5,922 nucleotides of DNA, taken from contig CAIVOO010000071.1 of assembly GCA_903907555.1 (NCBI GenBank), positions 1 through 5,922 of the forward strand. Direction: 5' to 3'. Position 1 is the stretch's first letter. Every line of letters starts with the position of its first letter. Positions 5,782 to 5,922 of this stretch are shown in pieces. The position numbers and the translations under genes are program-made. The stretch comes from an uncultured archaeon. GTDB lineage: Archaea; Nanobdellota; Nanobdellia; Woesearchaeales; CAIVOO01. Below the pieces are notes generated by a model. That model was not told the DNA's origin, made no database searches, and saw nothing but the letters and a program-made list of their open reading frames with translations.

Positions 5782-5922
5782 ATGAGGAAGAAAATAATAA
5801 TTTTTGGAGGAGGGCTTACAGGGCTGGCTGCTGCAAACATACTTAGCAAAAAGAATGACGTAACAATTCTTGAGAAAGACAAGCAATTAGGCGGGTTGGC
5901 TTCATCGTTCGAGATGGATGGA
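5782..5922 (+). CDS. FAD-dependent oxidoreductase, amine-oxidase/protoporphyrinogen-oxidase-like (partial, N-terminus)
   Basis: Forty-seven codons remain open to the window edge. The protein opens with a beta strand and the dinucleotide-binding loop GGGLTG (9-14), an acidic residue at the end of strand 2 (Glu31), and GGLASSF (37-43), the second FAD-contact motif of the flavin amine oxidase / protoporphyrinogen oxidase / UDP-galactopyranose mutase superfamily. The ATG is 1 nt after the SDR stop, so the genes are co-transcribed. No near Shine-Dalgarno is visible; the closest purine-rich stretch is about 14 nt upstream. It could be a desaturase (lipid or carotenoid), a mutase or a sugar oxidase, and the missing C-terminal part is needed to tell. 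It is not of the DprE1 (VAO) flavin fold, which lacks this N-terminal Rossmann signature. Confidence 0.85.
   Translation, partial: MRKKIIIFGGGLTGLAAANILSKKNDVTILEKDKQLGGLASSFEMDG

Noticed and set aside
1..5922. CRISPR arrays, tRNA/rRNA genes, insertion sequences, attachment sites
   Set aside because: No regularly spaced repeats, no tRNA-like TTCRA arm context outside coding sequence, no transposase motifs or terminal inverted repeats were seen. The three real gaps are 50 bp or shorter and are accounted for by promoters.

Overview
The window looks like a gene-dense, AT-rich archaeal chromosome segment. The evidence is indirect. Three short intergenic gaps each hold a TTTAAA-type TATA element centred about 25-28 nt upstream of a start codon, so close that the transcripts should be leaderless or nearly so. 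Several genes inside operons are instead preceded by GGTG/GTGA-type Shine-Dalgarno sequences. The gene content (dolichyl-phosphate-mannose-synthase-like GT2, DUF2304 protein, DPPR-synthase-like UbiA) is common in archaeal surface-glycan loci. The compact Lys/Ile-rich proteins would suit a DPANN-type lineage such as Woesearchaeota or Pacearchaeota. That placement is a guess, and a low-GC bacterium is not strictly excluded.

Layout. Two transcription directions diverge from a 50-bp gap at 4792-4841. Leftward (minus strand), in order of transcription, come two small four-helix DMT/EamA-type membrane proteins and an extended-SDR sugar-nucleotide epimerase-like enzyme, all overlapping or 1 nt apart. 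Next are a UbiA-family phosphoribosyl/prenyl transferase behind its own TATA box, then a second promoter and a GT2 glycosyltransferase, a DUF2304 membrane protein and a GT4 glycosyltransferase. A further gene may begin at the extreme left edge. Rightward (plus strand) come a second, divergent SDR protein and, 1 nt later, the first 47 codons of an FAD-dependent oxidoreductase that runs off the window. No RNA genes, mobile elements, CRISPR arrays or long non-coding stretches are visible, and no gap exceeds 50 bp.

How the genes may work together (inference). Together they read as a lipid-linked sugar module. UbiA would load phosphoribose (or a related group) onto a polyprenyl phosphate. The two SDR enzymes and perhaps the FAD enzyme would modify a sugar. 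The paired DMT half-transporters, whose charge patterns predict opposite membrane topologies, would flip the lipid-sugar. The GT2/DUF2304 pair would make another polyprenyl-phosphate sugar or glycan intermediate, and the GT4 enzyme would extend a glycan on the cytoplasmic side. This resembles in logic the mycobacterial decaprenyl-phospho-arabinose route plus an ArnE/ArnF-like flippase, but no substrate can be read from sequence. The two best observations are the perfectly palindromic TATA box placed at equal distance from two divergent start codons, and the opposite-topology transporter pair.
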